Positions 34,859 to 42,740 are shown, counted from the stretch's first letter. The stretch is DNA of 49,678 bases from Clostridia bacterium (GCA_017500845.1 JAFVXY010000003.1:1-49678), one strand, 5' to 3'. A program made the numbers and translations. Notes: a model not told the origin generated them from the letters alone.

Positions 34859-36903
34859 AAAAGTTTAGACTACTGACAATGCTTGGTATTATTGTGGCAC
34901 TCTTTACGGCGTTTAGCGTGCTTGCCGCTTGCAAGCGCCCCGAAAATGATGATCATACGTGCATATTTAATCAAGAGGTTGTGTCGGACGGTTATATAGC
35001 AAGCAAAGCAACGTGCATTAAAAAGGCGAGGTATTACTATTCGTGCGAGTGCGGAGCAAAAGGCACAGATACTTTCGAGAGCGGCGATTACGATCATAAG
35101 CTCGGCACCAACGAGAATTGCGCGGAGTGTAAAAAACCTTTTACCGTGGGCATAAGCTATCTTCTAAACGAGGATGGGCAGTCTTATTACGTAGCCGGTA
35201 GGGGATCGGCAACCGATACGGATATAGCGATTGCAGGCGTTTATGACAATAAGCCCGTGACAAAAATTGCCAAAAAAGCTTTTTATGGTGATGAAGCGCT
35301 AACGAGCGTTATTATTCATGATGGTATAACAAGCATTGAGGATAGTGCGTTTGACGGTTGTATAAATTTGATCGCCGTAAGCATTTGCGAGGGTGTGACG
35401 AGCATAGGCGAAAAGGCTTTTGAAGATTGCGCTGAGCTGACGAGCATAGATATCCCCGATTCTGTTACCAGCATAGGATTTTTAGCATTGGGCAATTGCA
35501 GTGGACTTACGTCCATAACGGTAGGCGGCAACAATACGGCATACCGCAGTGAGGGAAATTGCCTAATCGAATCAAGCACGAATACCGTTGTTTGGGGTTG
35601 TAGCTCCAGCGTAATTCCGAGCGGCGTGACGGGCATAGGGGAACGTGCGTTTTATGGTTGCAGTGGGTTGACATCCATAGATATTCCTATCGGCGTTTTA
35701 GAGATAGGGGGATTTGCGTTTTCGTCTTGCAGTGGGCTTACAAGTGTAAGTCTTCCTGACACACTAACGAGCATAGGGGAACGTGCGTTTTATGCTTGCA
35801 GAGAGTTGGCGTCTATAAATTTTCCTATCGGCGTTTTGGAGATAGGGGGATATGCGTTCTGGTCTTGTAGTGGGCTTACAAGTATAAGTCTTCCTGACAC
35901 AGTAACAAGTATAGGGAAATATGCGTTTTATGATTGCAATGGGTTGACGTCTATCAATATTCCCAATGGTCTAACAAGCATAGAAGAATATGTGTTTGCT
36001 CTTTGCCGTGGGTTAACGAGTATACGTATTCCCGATGGGGTAATAAGTATAGGAAATTCTGCATTTCATAATTGCAGTGGACTTACAAGCATAACCATTC
36101 CCGATGGAGTAAGCGGCATAGGTAGTTATGCGTTTTATGGCTGCGTCAGCTTGACAAATATAGATATCCCTAATAGTGTAACGTCGATACTTGATCGGGC
36201 TTTTTATGGTTGTGATAGCTTGACAAGCATAACTATTCCCGACAGCGTAGAACAATTAGGCAACATTTTGTTGGTTGAATGTGATAACTTGACGTCTATC
36301 ACGGTAGGCGGCAACAATACGGCATACCAAAGCCAAGGCAACTGCATAATCGAAAAAAGTACAAATACCGTTATAGCGGGCTGTAAAACCAGCGTAATCC
36401 CCGAGGGCGTAACGGGCATAGGAGATTATGCTTTTTGGTCTTGCAAGGAGCTTACGGGTATAATCATTCCCGAGGGCGTAACAAATATAGGCGAATATGC
36501 GTTTTCGGGGTGCGCTAATCTTGCGAGTATAATTATTTGCGAGGGCGTAACAAATATAGGCGAATATGCGTTTTCATGGTGCACTGAGCTTACAAGTATA
36601 ATTATTCCAGAGGGTGTAACAAGTATAGGTGCGAGAGCGTTTAACGATTGCACTCAGCTTAAGAGTATAATTATTCCCGATTCAGTCACGAGCATCGAAA
36701 AAAATACTTTTTATGGCTGCAGTAACTTGACGGAGGTGTTTTATTTAGGCACGGAGCAGGATTGGGCAGATATGACTGTTGAGGACGGCAACAATAAGCT
36801 GTTAGATGCAACCGTGTACTTTTACAGCGAGAGTGAGCCGACGGATGACGGCAACTATTGGCATTACGACACGGACGGCAAAACGCCTGTAATCTGGCAG
36901 TAG
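34855..36903 (+). CDS. BspA-type leucine-rich repeat lipoprotein 2
   Basis: A 682-residue paralogue of the preceding gene, with nearly the same signal peptide (VLAAC), Cys-rich segment and C-terminal tail (GNYWHYDTDGK). The first ~160 residues are almost identical between the two. It then lacks a block of about ten LRR units present in copy 1 (roughly copy-1 residues 170-395), joining instead at a repeat reading SICEGVTSIGEKAF. Start behind the same GGAGGTAAGG. Tandem paralogues of this kind allow recombination and length change of a surface protein. Confidence 0.92.
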   Translation: MKKFRLLTMLGIIVALFTAFSVLAACKRPENDDHTCIFNQEVVSDGYIASKATCIKKARYYYSCECGAKGTDTFESGDYDHKLGTNENCAECKKPFTVGISYLLNEDGQSYYVAGRGSATDTDIAIAGVYDNKPVTKIAKKAFYGDEALTSVIIHDGITSIEDSAFDGCINLIAVSICEGVTSIGEKAFEDCAELTSIDIPDSVTSIGFLALGNCSGLTSITVGGNNTAYRSEGNCLIESSTNTVVWGCSSSVIPSGVTGIGERAFYGCSGLTSIDIPIGVLEIGGFAFSSCSGLTSVSLPDTLTSIGERAFYACRELASINFPIGVLEIGGYAFWSCSGLTSISLPDTVTSIGKYAFYDCNGLTSINIPNGLTSIEEYVFALCRGLTSIRIPDGVISIGNSAFHNCSGLTSITIPDGVSGIGSYAFYGCVSLTNIDIPNSVTSILDRAFYGCDSLTSITIPDSVEQLGNILLVECDNLTSITVGGNNTAYQSQGNCIIEKSTNTVIAGCKTSVIPEGVTGIGDYAFWSCKELTGIIIPEGVTNIGEYAFSGCANLASIIICEGVTNIGEYAFSWCTELTSIIIPEGVTSIGARAFNDCTQLKSIIIPDSVTSIEKNTFYGCSNLTEVFYLGTEQDWADMTVEDGNNKLLDATVYFYSESEPTDDGNYWHYDTDGKTPVIWQ

Positions 36904-37015
36904 CAATTGTCTTGTGCAATGCGTGGTGGATTTGATACGCATTTTTTGGGTGTTCCGATCGGGCGGAGCAACAGTAGAATGATTATTTAGTAACAGTGGA
37001 GCAGTATATAACGTT

Positions 37016-38257
37016 ATGAACATTCAACAAAAAAAGGACGATTACAAGGCTTTGCTTGAAAAAGCTATTGTAGCATTTGAAAAGAACGCAGAGCCTAACG
37101 ATATTTGCAAAATGCTAATAGATGTAGCTTCGATTTTGATTGAAATTGGCAAAGCAAGTCCTGAGGATAAGCCAAGATGTGACAAGAAAGCAATAATGCT
37201 TTTGACCATTTGTAAAAAATTTAGAGAAAACGGAATACGTAGCATAGCTTATTTCGCTTTGACGGGGCGAATGTTGCCCGCCAATTCTACGCCCACATCT
37301 ATACAAGAAAAACTCAATACGGAAGCCGTTGAGGGCATCTTAAAACAAAAGAAAACAACCCCTTGCGTGGACGTATCTGTACGCGCAAACTATCAATTTA
37401 AATGGAATAATATTACGCTAGGTTCTTTTGATGATATTGCAGGGCTTGATGATGTAAAGAAGCAAATTATTTTCCACGTTTTAGAGCCAATGCGGAATTC
37501 TAAGCTTGAGGCGACTTGCGGAATTAAGCCGGACGGTAAAATATTGCTCTATGGCCCACCCGGTACGGGCAAGACAATGATAGCCGCCGCAATTGCACGC
37601 GAAATAGGGGCAAAATTTTGCTCAATAAGTGCTTCTGACTTACTTCTTGGCGGTAATGAAAGCTCCGAGAAAGCAATCACAAAATTATTTCAAGAAGCAC
37701 GTAGCTTTAGGCGTGCCGTAGTTTTCTTTGACGGAATAGAAAGAATCTGCCCCGTATCTACGAGAGTGCAACACGCTAAAGAGATAAGTTCTGAATTACT
37801 CAGACAAATACAGGGTATTGATGCTTATGGAAAAGAGGGCGGTAAAATTCTATTACTTATAGCCGAAACGAATAAGCCGTGGGATATTGACCCCGCTTTT
37901 GTTCGTCCCGGTGGATTTGGAACAAGATTATACGTTGGATTACCTGACGAGTCAACAAGACGATATATGATAGAATCGCGCCTTAATAAAATTAAGGCGG
38001 CAGGGATTTTTACGATTGCAAACGATGTAAATATTGATGCTATTGTAACTGCAACCCAAAGCTTTAGCGGTGCTGATATGTGCAATCTTCTTGACAAGGT
38101 TGAACAAGTTTCGATTAAGAGATTTGCAACGGGAGAAGCTAAGGTTATAAATCAATCAGACTTCAAGAATGTTCTCTCATATATTAACCCGTCTGTTCAA
38201 AAGAATGATTTGGAAAAGCTTGATAAGTGGAAAAACGAGAACGGAAAAAGCGAATGA
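37016..38257 (+). CDS. Vps4/Cdc48-like AAA+ ATPase with degenerate active site
   Basis: A 413-residue protein. Residues 1-85 form a helical N-terminal region reminiscent of MIT-type domains; 128-330 are a AAA+ core and 335-413 the helical lid. Walker A GPPGTGKT (180-187) is intact. Walker B reads FFDGIE, with Gly240 replacing the catalytic Glu. In the arginine-finger loop, DPAFVRPGGFG keeps the first Arg but has Gly where the second (RPGR) normally stands. Bound ATP may therefore be hydrolysed slowly or not at all. It sits alone 112 bases after the LRR genes with no clear ribosome site. Relatives in Clostridia have no known role. Confidence 0.85.
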   Translation: MNIQQKKDDYKALLEKAIVAFEKNAEPNDICKMLIDVASILIEIGKASPEDKPRCDKKAIMLLTICKKFRENGIRSIAYFALTGRMLPANSTPTSIQEKLNTEAVEGILKQKKTTPCVDVSVRANYQFKWNNITLGSFDDIAGLDDVKKQIIFHVLEPMRNSKLEATCGIKPDGKILLYGPPGTGKTMIAAAIAREIGAKFCSISASDLLLGGNESSEKAITKLFQEARSFRRAVVFFDGIERICPVSTRVQHAKEISSELLRQIQGIDAYGKEGGKILLLIAETNKPWDIDPAFVRPGGFGTRLYVGLPDESTRRYMIESRLNKIKAAGIFTIANDVNIDAIVTATQSFSGADMCNLLDKVEQVSIKRFATGEAKVINQSDFKNVLSYINPSVQKNDLEKLDKWKNENGKSE

Positions 38258-38540
38258 TATACACGCTAAAGCGTGATGAATATGCCATTGCTTTCGCAAT
38301 GGATAAAAGCGACAAAATCCGAAAGAATTTTGCCGCACCCAGATATAGGCAACCTTAATCACGCCGAAGGTGTGCATAACATCAAGGCGCAAGCCTTGTA
38401 TATCATCAAAACGAAGTTTTGAATATCATCATTGCGAAAGGGAATACCGCCTGCGGCTGATGATATGCACCGTTGGTGATGATATACACGCTGTCGCGTG
38501 ATTATATGCCATTGCTTTCGCAATGGATAAAAGTCCCCAC
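38256..38540 (+). repeat. Array of small palindromes separated by ATGATAT-type linkers
   Basis: About ten short hairpins (stems of 4-8 bp, loops of 3-4 bases), for example ACACGCTAAAGCGTG, CCATTGCTTTCGCAATGG, AAGGCGCAAGCCTT, CACCGTTGGTG and ACACGCTGTCGCGTG, alternate with GATATAC, ATATCAT or close variants. Two of them, CCATTGCTTTCGCAATGG with the following GATAAAAG, occur identically at 38285 and 38509. The stems differ in sequence while the linker is kept, unlike CRISPR. Confidence 0.75.
38281..38346 (-). repeat. Partial tRNA-Arg 3' end, copy C (diverged)
   Basis: Minus-strand TCTGGGTGCGGCA (38331-38343) matches the last 13 bases of the tRNA-Arg, apart from one change in CCA-proximal GCGCCA, and is followed by a small hairpin with a T-rich end. 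It shares its preceding palindromes with copy B. Confidence 0.55.
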
Positions 38541-38583
38541 AACCTTGTTGGTTGCAGGGACTTTTTGGCGCACCCAGAAGGAT
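38529..38583 (-). repeat. Partial tRNA-Arg 3' end plus terminator, copy B
   Basis: These 55 bases match 38705-38759 with one mismatch. They include the last 18 bases of tRNA-Arg (through CCA) and its complete terminator hairpin. Beyond 38583 the sequence is unrelated to tRNA, so the copy breaks inside the T-arm. Confidence 0.9.
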
Positions 38584-38703
38584 ATTGCATTGCAAGCAAT
38601 GCAACGACTTCGCAATCATAGATTGCTCGTCCGCTCGCTAAAAACAGTCCACAGGACTGTTTTATTAACGCTCGCGCCCTCTCAGTGTTCGAATCCTTCG
38701 GGC
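38584..38703. other. Repeat-derived spacer between copy B and the intact tRNA
   Basis: Contains the palindrome GCATTGCAAGCAATGC, an AAAACAGTCC-ACA-GGACTGTTTT hairpin (38639-38661) and TTCGAATCCTTC (38688-38699), a 12-base piece of the tRNA T-arm in inverted orientation. No coding potential supported. Confidence 0.55.
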
Positions 38704-38741
38704 AAAAAGCCCCCACAACCTTGTTGGTTGCAGGGACTTTT
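38704..38741 (-). terminator. Terminator of tRNA-Arg
   Basis: On the minus strand AAAAAGTCCCTGCAACC pairs with GGTTGTGGGGGCTTTTT, with G-U pairs, directly after the CCA end. Confidence 0.85.
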
Positions 38742-38816
38742 TGGCGCACCCAGAAGGATTCGAACCCTCACAATAGGTTCCGAAGACCTATGCTCTATCC
38801 ATTAAACTATGGGTGC
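38742..38816 (-). tRNA. tRNA-Arg (TCG)
   Basis: 75 bases with encoded CCA. The acceptor stem pairs GCACCCA with TGGGTGC plus discriminator G. The anticodon loop CTTCGGA gives anticodon TCG, reading CGA-family arginine codons. T-arm GGGTTCGAATCC is canonical. Its 3' part recurs in two damaged copies just downstream. Confidence 0.95.
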
Positions 38817-38828
38817 CTTTACCGTAGT

Positions 38829-38858
38829 ATTATACTATAAAACGGTTGGGAATGTCAA
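38829..38858 (-). promoter_or_regulatory. Consensus promoter of tRNA-Arg
   Basis: TTGACA (38853-38858) and TATAAT (38829-38834) on the minus strand with an 18-bp spacer, 12 bases before the mature 5' end. Confidence 0.85.
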
Positions 38859-38894
38859 TTAAAAAAGAGTTATAATAACCGTAGAGCCAAATAA

Positions 38895-38923
38895 TTGACA
38901 TAATGCGCTATGTGTGCTACAAT
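38895..38923 (+). promoter_or_regulatory. Sigma-A promoter of the cyclophilin gene
   Basis: TTGACA (38895-38900) and TACAAT (38918-38923) are 17 bp apart. Confidence 0.83.
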
Positions 38924-38945
38924 AATCGCACAAGGAGATAAAACT

Positions 38946-39452
38946 ATGAAAACAATAAATACAACTATTAAGTTTACTGACGGCAAGCAAATTAGGCTTG
39001 CGCTTTACCCCGAGGTTGCACCCATCACGGTAGAAAACTTCGTTAAGCTTGCAAAGGAGAATTTTTATAACGGTCTTTGCTTCCATAGGGTAATCAAGGA
39101 CTTTATGATTCAGGGCGGCGGCTTCGAGTATAGGGATGGACTCGTTCATAAGACCTCGCAAAGCATCAAGGGCGAGTTTATGGCAAACGGAGTAGACAAC
39201 CGCTTGCACCACGCGCCCGGCGTTATTTCGATGGCACGCACAAACATTCCCGACAGCGCATCCAGTCAGTTCTTTATTTGCGTGGCAGACTGCGGCTTTT
39301 TGGATGGACAGTATGCGGCGTTCGGAATGGTGCGCGATCAAGAATCGCTCGACGCGGCAATCGCGATCAGTAAGGTAAAAACAACCAGATGGACGTATTA
39401 CGACGACGTTCCTGTAGAGCCGATTGTAATCGAATCCGTTTTGGTAGAATAA
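38946..39452 (+). CDS. Cyclophilin-type peptidyl-prolyl isomerase
   Basis: A 168-residue cytosolic cyclophilin starting behind CAAGGAG. Key residues are in place: FHRVIKDFMIQGGGF with the catalytic Arg, GVISMAR, and SSQFFICVADCGFLDGQYAAFGMV. It catalyses cis-trans isomerisation of X-Pro bonds. No signal peptide, so it acts in the cytosol. Shares no operon; divergent from the tRNA-Arg promoter. Confidence 0.93.
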   Translation: MKTINTTIKFTDGKQIRLALYPEVAPITVENFVKLAKENFYNGLCFHRVIKDFMIQGGGFEYRDGLVHKTSQSIKGEFMANGVDNRLHHAPGVISMARTNIPDSASSQFFICVADCGFLDGQYAAFGMVRDQESLDAAIAISKVKTTRWTYYDDVPVEPIVIESVLVE

Positions 39453-39489
39453 CTGTGGCGATTTTCAGCTAATTTTTATAATAAAAACA

Positions 39490-39519
39490 TTGACAAATTG
39501 TGGGTAATAATGTTATTAT
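39490..39519 (+). promoter_or_regulatory. Promoter of the thioredoxin-fold lipoprotein gene
   Basis: TTGACA (39490-39495) and TATTAT (39514-39519) with an 18-bp spacer; start codon about 37 bases downstream behind AAGGAG. Confidence 0.75.
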
Positions 39520-39556
39520 TATATAGTTAATAATTATAATAAACAAGGAGATTACT

Positions 39557-40666
39557 ATGAAAAAGGTTAGAAAGCTTTTGTCGTTAGTGCTTAGCATGCT
39601 TTTCCTCGTAACCGTAGGCGCTGCTTTGGTAGCATGCCCGCAGCCTGATCCCGATCCGGGAGAGGATCCCGTGCCCACTACCTGCAAGCTTACCGTTGAA
39701 GATTACGACACCACCAAGGGTACCGTAACTCTCTCCCCCGCAAAGGCAGAGTACGCTTTGGGCGAAAAGGTAACTATCAGCATCGAGGCAAAGACAGGAT
39801 ACGAAATTCAGGCCGTTTATATCGGTACTCGTAACTACACCGATACCTTGCGTAATGGCAGCAATGAGTTCACCACCACGTCCCGCGATTGGTATGCAGA
39901 TAAGGACACTACCGTTACGGTTAGATTCCAAGAGTACGGCATTTGGAAGAGTGAGGACTATAAGTACAGCTTGGATGTTGGCACTTACAACACTACTAAG
40001 GGTTCTGTTACGGTTAATCCTGACAGAGCGATGTATGCAGAGGACGAAGAGGTTACCGTTACCATTACCACATCTAACGGCAGCACCCTTAAGACCTTTG
40101 AGGTAAACGGCGTAGACAAAAAGGCAAACGTTGTATTTGACGGCAATTATACCTATACCTATACGCTTGTTATTACAGGCAATACTGTTCTTAACATCGT
40201 TCTTGACGACGATTTGACCAAAATCTACATCTTCGAGCCCAGTAGCAATAATATTAACTCGCAGCAACGTCTTGCAGAGTTTGAGGCTTTTATCAAAAGA
40301 GAGGGTAAGGTTCTTATAGATTTCTATGGCACAGAGTGCTATTATTGCAATGTTTTGCAAGGAGAATTCGAAGAGCATATCACAGCATTACAGGCAAACG
40401 ATGCAGCAGCACTTGCGGCAGATGTTAAGATTGTAAAGGTAAACGTTTCGGCTACTTCGTATCTTGATCCCAGCTCGCCCAACTATCCCATCTATCAAAA
40501 ATACAGCAGATATTCCAATGGTGGTTTACCGTACGTTGTAATGGTTGAGGACGATGGTATAGATGTCAACGATAATGACGGCGATATTATCGGAGTTGTA
40601 AACGGTGCGTACTCCACATATGCTCAATTGCTTAGTTGGATGAGAAACCCCACATTTGAAATTTAG
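39557..40666 (+). CDS. Lipoprotein with InlB-type repeats and thioredoxin-like domain
   Basis: A 369-residue exported protein. Signal peptide with lipobox LVAC (Cys27), then a Pro/Asp linker, two divergent InlB B-like beta repeats (about 43-95 and 133-180, each with a Y(D/N)TTKG(T/S)VT start), and a C-terminal thioredoxin fold (about 225-365) with FYGTECYYCNVL, giving active-site CYYC. The cis-Pro loop GGLPYVVMV is present, as in active thioredoxins. It likely acts in disulfide reduction or exchange on the cell surface. Relatives with a CxxC of this kind are not well studied. Confidence 0.8.
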   Translation: MKKVRKLLSLVLSMLFLVTVGAALVACPQPDPDPGEDPVPTTCKLTVEDYDTTKGTVTLSPAKAEYALGEKVTISIEAKTGYEIQAVYIGTRNYTDTLRNGSNEFTTTSRDWYADKDTTVTVRFQEYGIWKSEDYKYSLDVGTYNTTKGSVTVNPDRAMYAEDEEVTVTITTSNGSTLKTFEVNGVDKKANVVFDGNYTYTYTLVITGNTVLNIVLDDDLTKIYIFEPSSNNINSQQRLAEFEAFIKREGKVLIDFYGTECYYCNVLQGEFEEHITALQANDAAALAADVKIVKVNVSATSYLDPSSPNYPIYQKYSRYSNGGLPYVVMVEDDGIDVNDNDGDIIGVVNGAYSTYAQLLSWMRNPTFEI

Positions 40667-40683
40667 TTTTAGATAAAGTTAAT

Positions 40684-40715
40684 AAAAAAACACGTCTATA
40701 TAGGCGTGTTTTTTT
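40684..40715 (+). terminator. Intrinsic terminator
   Basis: AACACGTCTA pairs with TAGGCGTGTT (one G-U) and is followed by a run of T. Confidence 0.85.
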
Positions 40716-40789
40716 GTGTGAATTTTTGTACTGTTCAAGATACATACTTGCCGTTTTTGGCTTGCTTTGTACGTCTTACCTTATTTTGC

Positions 40790-40819
40790 TTGACACAAGA
40801 GGGTAAACGGTGGTATTAT
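40790..40819 (+). promoter_or_regulatory. Promoter of the second lipoprotein gene
   Basis: TTGACA (40790-40795) and TATTAT (40814-40819), 18-bp spacer, the same pattern as at 39490. Confidence 0.78.
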
Positions 40820-40847
40820 AAACTACACTACTTATAAGGAGATCACT

Positions 40848-41645
40848 ATGAAAAAATTATTTGGTATATTAGCGCTTATGCTTGTTGCACTTATGGCGTT
40901 TGCATGCCTTGGTTGCCCAAATCCAGACCCCGGTGAAGATGGTCCTGCGTTTACTATCAAGGTAATCGGCTTGGACGGTCAGGCTGTTCAGGGTATGCAA
41001 GTACAGGTCTGCAAATATGTGGAAAACGGCGGTGGAGCTTGCTATGCTTACGTTCCCACTACTGACGAAAACGGCGTTGTAACATTTGATTATGGTGACG
41101 ATATGTTCAGCACCATTACCGACACCACGGCTACAACGCTTGAAGTGCATTTGCAGAATTTGCCCGATAACGTTACTTACGACCTTTGCCTTATCAATAA
41201 GGGGGAAAGCAAGACAATCAACCTTAGACTTAAGACGGATGCTGATCTTAATCAGGCTGCTAGCGGCAACGGTACGGGTTCTTACGTAGAAGACAGCACG
41301 ACTATCGACGCAGAAAGCTTTAGCCCGTATGCAGTGGCTGAGGGTACTTACAGACTTAAGTTCACTACTGCAGGGCAAAAGATTTATTTTGCTTACACTC
41401 CGTCTGTTAGCATGAATCAAAGAGTAACCGTGTTGGGCGGCTTAAACGTAAAGATTACCCAGCTTAGCGGTGACGCCGAGAATGGAATCGTTAACAGCGG
41501 CGAGGCTACAAAGAGCATTAGCGGCGAGGACTGCGAATATGTTTTTGCAGGCACCAGAAATGCGGTTGCTTACTTTGAGGTTGAGCTTATGGATAGCGAG
41601 GGTCTTAACGTAGACGGCTATATTACCTTTAACTACAAAGCATAA
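40848..41645 (+). CDS. Lipoprotein of unknown function
   Basis: A 265-residue protein with a signal peptide ending in a lipobox (ACLGC or CLGC, Cys23) and a PNPDPGEDG linker like the preceding lipoprotein's PQPDPDPGED. Residues 35-130 look like a carboxypeptidase-regulatory or SpaA-type beta sandwich (VIGLDGQAVQGMQVQVC, then TDENGVVTFDY), followed by a second beta-rich domain. No catalytic residues recognised. Start behind AAGGAG. Shared linker and promoter type suggest both lipoproteins are expressed under similar conditions. Confidence 0.7.
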   Translation: MKKLFGILALMLVALMAFACLGCPNPDPGEDGPAFTIKVIGLDGQAVQGMQVQVCKYVENGGGACYAYVPTTDENGVVTFDYGDDMFSTITDTTATTLEVHLQNLPDNVTYDLCLINKGESKTINLRLKTDADLNQAASGNGTGSYVEDSTTIDAESFSPYAVAEGTYRLKFTTAGQKIYFAYTPSVSMNQRVTVLGGLNVKITQLSGDAENGIVNSGEATKSISGEDCEYVFAGTRNAVAYFEVELMDSEGLNVDGYITFNYKA

Positions 41646-41663
41646 TAAAATAATGATTTATAC

Positions 41664-41694
41664 AAAAAACGGTGGTACGTACCACCGTTTTTTT
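41664..41694. terminator. Terminator between convergent genes
   Basis: A palindrome AAAACGGTGGTAC/GTACCACCGTTTT with T runs on one side and A runs on the other. Confidence 0.88.
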
Positions 41695-41723
41695 GTGTTT
41701 TTATGATAGTATAAGTCAATATA

Positions 41724-42110
41724 TTATTCTAAAAGCTCAACCTTTAGCTTTAGCGTATGGCGCATTTTTTCCTTGCCGAGAATTAGGTCGTATACAAGCG
41801 TTATGGTACGCTTATTGCCGTAATTTCGTGAACGCACGGTTATGGGGTGTGCGGCAGCCTCGATATTGCCGTACGGAGTTTCTATTCTAAATGCGTGAGG
41901 AGCCCCTTCTTCAAGCACGAGGGTATATATGGGCTCTGCTGTGCGTGTAATGGTTGCAATTCCCTTACTGTATCCTATCACGCAGGTGACGCCCTCGCTG
42001 TCCTCATATTCTATATAGTAGCCGGTATTCGAGTCCTCTACCGTGCCTAAAAATATAGCCGTAAACTGGTCGTCTTTGTCGAGTACATAAATTCTTGCGT
42101 GCTTTTTCAT
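41724..42110 (-). CDS. DUF1934 (YwiB-like) beta-barrel protein
   Basis: A 128-residue protein of calycin-like DUF1934 pattern (TGYYIEYEDSEGVTCVIGY, ITVRSRNYG, ITLVYDLILGKEKMRHTLKLKV). The ATG at 42110 is the most likely start; an upstream in-frame ATG falls in the promoter. Transcription would begin at or one base before that ATG, so the mRNA is apparently leaderless. In Bacillus the homologue ywiB sits beside argS, which here lies 4 kb away. Function not established. Confidence 0.8.
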   Translation of the reverse strand: MKKHARIYVLDKDDQFTAIFLGTVEDSNTGYYIEYEDSEGVTCVIGYSKGIATITRTAEPIYTLVLEEGAPHAFRIETPYGNIEAAAHPITVRSRNYGNKRTITLVYDLILGKEKMRHTLKLKVELLE

Positions 42111-42117
42111 AGCGATA

Positions 42118-42146
42118 ATTATACATTTATTTTTGTATAATGTCAA
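42118..42146 (-). promoter_or_regulatory. Consensus promoter of DUF1934, apparently leaderless
   Basis: TTGACA (42141-42146) and TATAAT (42118-42123) are 17 bp apart on the minus strand. Only 7 bases separate the -10 box from the ATG, leaving no room for a ribosome binding site. Confidence 0.8.
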
Positions 42147-42201
42147 GAAAAATATGTATTTTGCTTAGGTTTTGGTGCATACTACCATAGGGAGGAAACA
42201 A

Positions 42202-42711
42202 ATGAGAACAACAGGAATCGTTCGTCGTCTTGACGAGCTTGGCAGAATAGTTATTCCGCGCGAGTATCGCAGGCTGTATAGCATAAATATAGGAGATCCG
42301 CTGGAAATCGTGGCAATGGAAAACGGCAATATCGTTATCAGCAAGGTAAGCAACGAGGGCGACCTTGTGGCGCTTGGCCGCAGTGCTTGCGACAGCCTTG
42401 CCTCGGAATACGGCTTGACTGCCGCCATCAGCAACTTTAAGGAATTCATTGTGGGGGCAGGCGGCGGAAAAAGCGTTTTACAAAACAAAGAGGTATCGGC
42501 AGAGCTTGTAAAGAACCTCAAGGATCGCCGTAGTGGCATTATGGGAGGTGTAAGCTACGGCTTTTCGCATATGGCGTATGCGCCCATTTTTGGCGCGAGT
42601 GACGTTTTTGGTGGGATATTTTTGTTTGGCGGTGTTCAGCCGGACGAGCCCAAGCTTTCGTCACTAAAAATTGCAGGCAAGCTGATAGGTGATTCTATTC
42701 AAAAATTTTAG
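42202..42711 (+). CDS. spoVT: Stage V sporulation protein T (SpoVT-like regulator)
   Basis: A 169-residue regulator starting at 42202 behind GGGAGG. An AbrB-type swapped-hairpin DNA-binding domain (residues 1-50: TTGIVRRLDELGRIVIPREYRR) is joined to a GAF-like C-terminal domain (60-169), the SpoVT arrangement. In Bacillus it controls late forespore genes. In relatives spoVT often follows pth-mfd-prsA; here it is 11 kb downstream. Confidence 0.9.
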   Translation: MRTTGIVRRLDELGRIVIPREYRRLYSINIGDPLEIVAMENGNIVISKVSNEGDLVALGRSACDSLASEYGLTAAISNFKEFIVGAGGGKSVLQNKEVSAELVKNLKDRRSGIMGGVSYGFSHMAYAPIFGASDVFGGIFLFGGVQPDEPKLSSLKIAGKLIGDSIQKF

Positions 42712-42740
42712 AAAATAAGTGTTTTGTGGCGTAAAATCGC

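Noticed and set aside
38256-38540. CRISPR array
   Set aside because: Repeats are short and unequal, spacers have no constant length and no cas genes are present.
38473-38805. A 110-codon plus-strand open frame
   Set aside because: It reads through the palindromes, the terminator copies and the antisense of tRNA-Arg.
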